Of a stretch of DNA of 64,000 nucleotides, positions 61,252-64,000 are shown one piece after another. The stretch covers positions 248,001 to 312,000 of the forward strand of contig JARVLF010000021.1 of NCBI GenBank assembly GCA_030849465.1. The letters run 5' to 3'. The position numbers and the translations under genes are program-made. Position 1 is the first letter of the stretch. Every line of letters starts with the position of its first letter. The notes beneath the pieces are model-generated. The model did not search any database. It was not told the DNA's origin and saw nothing but the letters and a program-made list of their open reading frames with translations. The stretch is from Moesziomyces globuligerus. Its lineage: Eukaryota > Basidiomycota > Ustilaginomycetes > Ustilaginales > Ustilaginaceae.

Positions 61252-62195
61252 ATGCGGTTCCGAACCCAAGTCGCAGACGTATCGATCTTCACGCGCGTGG
61301 TGCAGTCGATCGGCAAGGTGGCGAACAAGTGCATCCTGAAGCTGACTCCGGACAAGATCCACATCATCTGCCTGGGCGATACGGACGGCACGCAGATCTG
61401 GTCGCAGATGCAGGTGGACTCGATCTTTACCGACTATCGGATCGAGTCCAACTTTCAGAACCACATCAACCTGGAGGTCTCGCCGGATACGCTGCTCAAA
61501 GCGCTGCGGTCGGCCAACAACGCCTACAGCGTGATCCTACGACTGGCCAAGAGGAACAAGGATCCGCTGCTCAGCTTCTCGATCTCGGCGCAGAGCCACA
61601 CGGGGGCGAAGCTCGAGGTGGTGCAGGACGTGCTGATCAAGGTACTCAAGCCGGCCGAGATGAGTCGGATCGTGGAGCCGCTGTGCCCGGAGCCGGACGT
61701 GCACATCATCCTTCCCAAGCTGCTCAACCTGCGTACGGTGGCGGAGCACATGCGCTCGCTCTCGGACATCGTGACGCTGTCGGCCAACCGGCAGGGCGAA
61801 CTGCGACTGGCGGTGGTGGAGGACGAGGTGAGCCTGGATACGACGTGGTCGAATCTGGCGCATCCCAACATCGAAGCGTCGCAGTCGAGCACGGCGCAGA
61901 ATCAGCAGAGCGATCCGGCGGAGCACAGGAGTGTGCATCTGGAGATGAAGTCGCTGCTCAAGTTCCTCTCGAGCTACATTGTGGCGACGACGACGATCGC
62001 ATGCATCTGCGCCAACCACTGCGCCATCTTCTACGTCTACATCGGCGACGTCGACAAGAGCAGCGGTGTCATGACTGTAGGTTCAGCATCGCACGTTTGC
62101 GCACACGGCTGTCGGGCAGTCCAACTGACAATCCATTGCGTTTCTCCCGATGTCGTACACAGTTCTTCCTCCCCGGCGTGGTGCGCGAGGACTGA
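61252..62195 (+). CDS. HUS1: Checkpoint clamp subunit HUS1
   Basis: Exon 1 at 61252-62076, an 86-nt intron (GTAGGT ... CACAG) and exon 2 at 62163-62195 give 285 aa. HUS1 with RAD9 and RAD1 forms the PCNA-like 9-1-1 ring loaded at damaged DNA. The start MRFRTQVADVSIFTRVVQSI and the following KCILKLTPDKIHII match the family, as do NHINLEVSPDTLLKALRSA and the C-terminal HCAIFYVYIGD. The last exon encodes only FFLPGVVRED; its Pro-Gly near the end matches Hus1 C-termini and supports the splice. The frame is open upstream to 61003, but that translation is not family-like. Confidence 0.93.
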
Positions 62196-62271
62196 GCATG
62201 TTTTATTGTACTCCAATGTCACCGATCCTGGCCCGCGTGCTACGATGACCGTGCGGAGGGATGCGCCTGGC

Positions 62272-62958
62272 TCAATCGTTGAGGGCGCGGAAGAAGCTGT
62301 TGTAGGCGCCTTCGACGTCGAAGAGCATCTGACGTGCCTGATCCTCGTCGATCTCGTCGCTGGCCTTCATCTGGTTGAGGGTGATGAGCCACTTGAGGAG
62401 CTTTGCGCGGGTTTCGCTGGCGTCCTGGTCCTTGCCCGCCTCGTCGCTGCGGCTGTATCCGCGCATCAGATCGCTGAGCATGGGGTGGAGCTGGTCCTTG
62501 GCGCGTAGCTTGAGCTTGAGCGCATCCATGAAGGTGATGAAGTTCTGGGTGGTCTCTGCGACCCACTTTGCGCGTTCAGACGAGGACTGGGTGGAGGAGG
62601 ACGAGGCATGCTCGACGGTGGCGGGGACGCCGACGTTGAGACGATGCACGGCAGCGAGGTAGTTCATATTGTAGGTGCGCATAAAGTCGTTGAGGTCGTT
62701 GATCGGTTTGGACGAGCTGCTCTCCTGGTCGACGATGAGCTTGAGCATGGTCTTGTACTGCGCCAGGAGGCGCGTGCATGCGGGAGCGTATTCCTTCTCG
62801 GAGATCGACTCGCGCACGTAGGCGCGCTCGAGATAATCGAGGGCGACGATGAGGCTGAAGAGCGTCGCCATGTTTTCGTAGCGCTCGCGGTCATGGTTGT
62901 TCGAGTAGAGCCGAGCCTCCTCGTACGGATTGAGCTCTCCGTACGAAGAGCTCGACAT
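62272..62958 (-). CDS. VPS28: ESCRT-I subunit VPS28
   Basis: ATG 62958 gives 228 aa; the frame stays open to 63822, but only this start fits the family. VPS28 joins ESCRT-I to ESCRT-II during sorting of ubiquitinated cargo into multivesicular bodies. Visible are the N-terminal core-binding part (YEEARLYSNNHDRERYENMATLFSLI, LDYLERAYVRESISEKEY, CTRLLAQYK) and the C-terminal four-helix domain (FITFMDALKLKLRAKDQLHPML, AKLLKWLITLNQMKASDEI, QMLFDVEGAYNSFFRAL). Length matches yeast Vps28 (242 aa). The stop lies 76 bp from HUS1 (convergent). Confidence 0.96.
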   Translation of the reverse strand: MSSSSYGELNPYEEARLYSNNHDRERYENMATLFSLIVALDYLERAYVRESISEKEYAPACTRLLAQYKTMLKLIVDQESSSSKPINDLNDFMRTYNMNYLAAVHRLNVGVPATVEHASSSSTQSSSERAKWVAETTQNFITFMDALKLKLRAKDQLHPMLSDLMRGYSRSDEAGKDQDASETRAKLLKWLITLNQMKASDEIDEDQARQMLFDVEGAYNSFFRALND

Positions 62959-63705
62959 GATGGCAGAGGTGGCGCTGCAGACGCGCGTACGACTCGAGTA
63001 GCGCCGCCCGTGCCGCGCGAGGCGTCTATCAGCCGAATGCGAACAGTCGACGGGGAGCGTGGCAGGATGTGGATGGGATGGTGCAGGGATGAAGGTCGAG
63101 CGGAGCTGGACTGGATCCGTGCGAGCTATGCGAGCGTCGAGAGTTGTGTGGAGAGCTGCAGCTCCGGCCTCGAATCGGCGATTCACCGCCTCGATGCATG
63201 GATGCAGATGAGGCACAGCCAAGTCCAACGAGCGCTGGGACTGGAGCTGGCTGGGCGGCAGAGCGTTCCGGCTGCTCCGCGTGGAAATTGCGCGCTCAGC
63301 CGGCAAAGCACACACCAGACAGGCGGGGAATTGCATCCTCCACGTCAGAAAGCACAGCTGGCTTCGACTCATGCACGTCTGGCAACGGACAGCTTCCGGA
63401 GCTTGATCCCACCGCCCTCGCTCCAACCAACCGGCACCTTTCGCTTTCGGACCTCCGACCTTGCGTGATACGCACCCAGACACCCCTCGTGCTTCCCACC
63501 CTCCTGCCAGTGCTGCGTCGGCACTTCCGCCAGCATTCATCGACTCACTTCGAGGTGCGCGACCGCTCTTCCAATCCGCCTTTAGCCAGTAGCTCGGAGG
63601 GGCCGAAGCATCGAAGCAGAGGACGGCAAGACTATCATGGCTGCCTGCTGATCCCATTATCCAAAAGCGCCCTCGATCGAGATTGTGGTCTCGAATCAAG
63701 CCATC
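62959..63705. promoter_or_regulatory. Divergent upstream region, VPS28 / next gene
   Basis: 0.75 kb between VPS28 and the partial gene at 63706. No other gene or repeat is recognised. Confidence 0.4.
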
Positions 63706-64000
63706 ATGGATCACGCCACCGATCCGCAGATGCACTTCCACCATTGTCACGGACAGAGACCCCAGCGCCTCGGTTCCTCGCAGCCCTCCGACCCCATGTC
63801 GTCGCCTTCGTCCAGCTCGCATCCGCAGCGCGCGTCCTCTCCATCAACCTCTACCGCCGCATCCTCCTCGTACTTTGTTCGCTCCGAACAACCGCACGAG
63901 CCTCAGCCGGACGAGGTCCCTACCTCGGCCGCTCCCGCATCGGTCCAGCATTCGCATACCCGCGAGTCGACCTCCGAATATGAAGACATACAGCTCGGCT
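63706..64000 (+). CDS. N-terminus of an unidentified protein (3' partial)
   Basis: From ATG 63706 (MDHATDPQMHF) a frame stays open to the end of the window (98 codons). It is His/Ser/Pro-rich and ends with an acidic SEYEDIQLG stretch, like the disordered cytoplasmic start of a transporter or regulator. No domain is reached before the sequence ends. Overlapping open frames in other phases lack comparable composition, so this is the likeliest coding frame, with modest certainty. Confidence 0.5.
   Translation, partial: MDHATDPQMHFHHCHGQRPQRLGSSQPSDPMSSPSSSSHPQRASSPSTSTAASSSYFVRSEQPHEPQPDEVPTSAAPASVQHSHTRESTSEYEDIQLG

Noticed and set aside
62959..63822. Upstream extension of the VPS28 frame
   Set aside because: The family begins at the MSSSSYGELNPYEEA start; upstream residues do not resemble a VPS28 or a targeting signal.
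1..64000. tRNA, rRNA, CRISPR arrays, transposase genes
   Set aside because: No box-B-like GGTTCGANTCC with a cloverleaf, no rRNA segment, no regularly spaced repeats, and no transposase or reverse-transcriptase motifs were seen on either strand.

Overview
The window is eukaryotic nuclear DNA from a basidiomycete fungus, most likely a smut (Ustilaginomycetes). Evidence: GC-rich, gene-dense sequence; long intronless ORFs beside genes with short introns (about 67-225 nt) carrying GTRNGT donors and YAG acceptors; a lysine-pathway homoaconitase and a mitochondrial GatB; two Zn(II)2Cys6 regulators. I cannot name the species from sequence alone. Exon coordinates were worked out by hand from splice signals and reading-frame closure.

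Layout. 3-2207 (+): 3' part of a single-pass membrane protein. 2326-15028 (all -): two zinc-cluster transcription factors, then a mitochondrial-type acyl-CoA ligase. 15967-16695 (+): cytochrome c oxidase subunit COX4. 17052-20822 (-): a small acidic protein, a glutathione S-transferase and a MAPEG membrane protein. 21266-24350 (+): the exon-junction recycling factor PYM and an F-box-like protein. 24701-34625 (-): ribulose-phosphate 3-epimerase, a tricalbin-type lipid-transfer protein and nucleoporin NUP107/NUP84. 34931-38599 (+): TFIIB and survival factor SVF1. 38785-43269 (-): homoaconitase and a G1-type cyclin. 43270-50242: about 7 kb with no gene I can support. 50243-51565 (+): a LYAR zinc-finger/ESF2 RRM fusion. 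51687-53783 (-): GatB. 55104-56870 (+): a threonine aldolase/PCC1 fusion. 57083-60535 (-): proteasome RPN2. 61252-62195 (+): checkpoint clamp HUS1. 62272-62958 (-): ESCRT-I VPS28. 63706-end (+): the start of an unidentified gene.

Most genes are unrelated housekeeping functions. Local links worth noting: GST next to MAPEG (both glutathione/xenobiotic families); two fused ORFs within 7 kb, one joining two ribosome-biogenesis modules and the other joining a threonine enzyme to a KEOPS subunit (KEOPS makes t6A, a threonine-derived tRNA modification), the latter divergent from the tRNA-amidation gene gatB; and an isolated G1 cyclin behind a very long upstream region.

The strongest leads are (1) the threonine aldolase-PCC1 fusion, (2) the LYAR-ESF2 fusion, (3) a TGA-CTA readthrough context on the epimerase that would add a short tail ending in -PHL, a possible peroxisomal signal, and (4) a zinc-cluster DNA-binding domain cut into pieces by four introns, one exon being only 10 nt.
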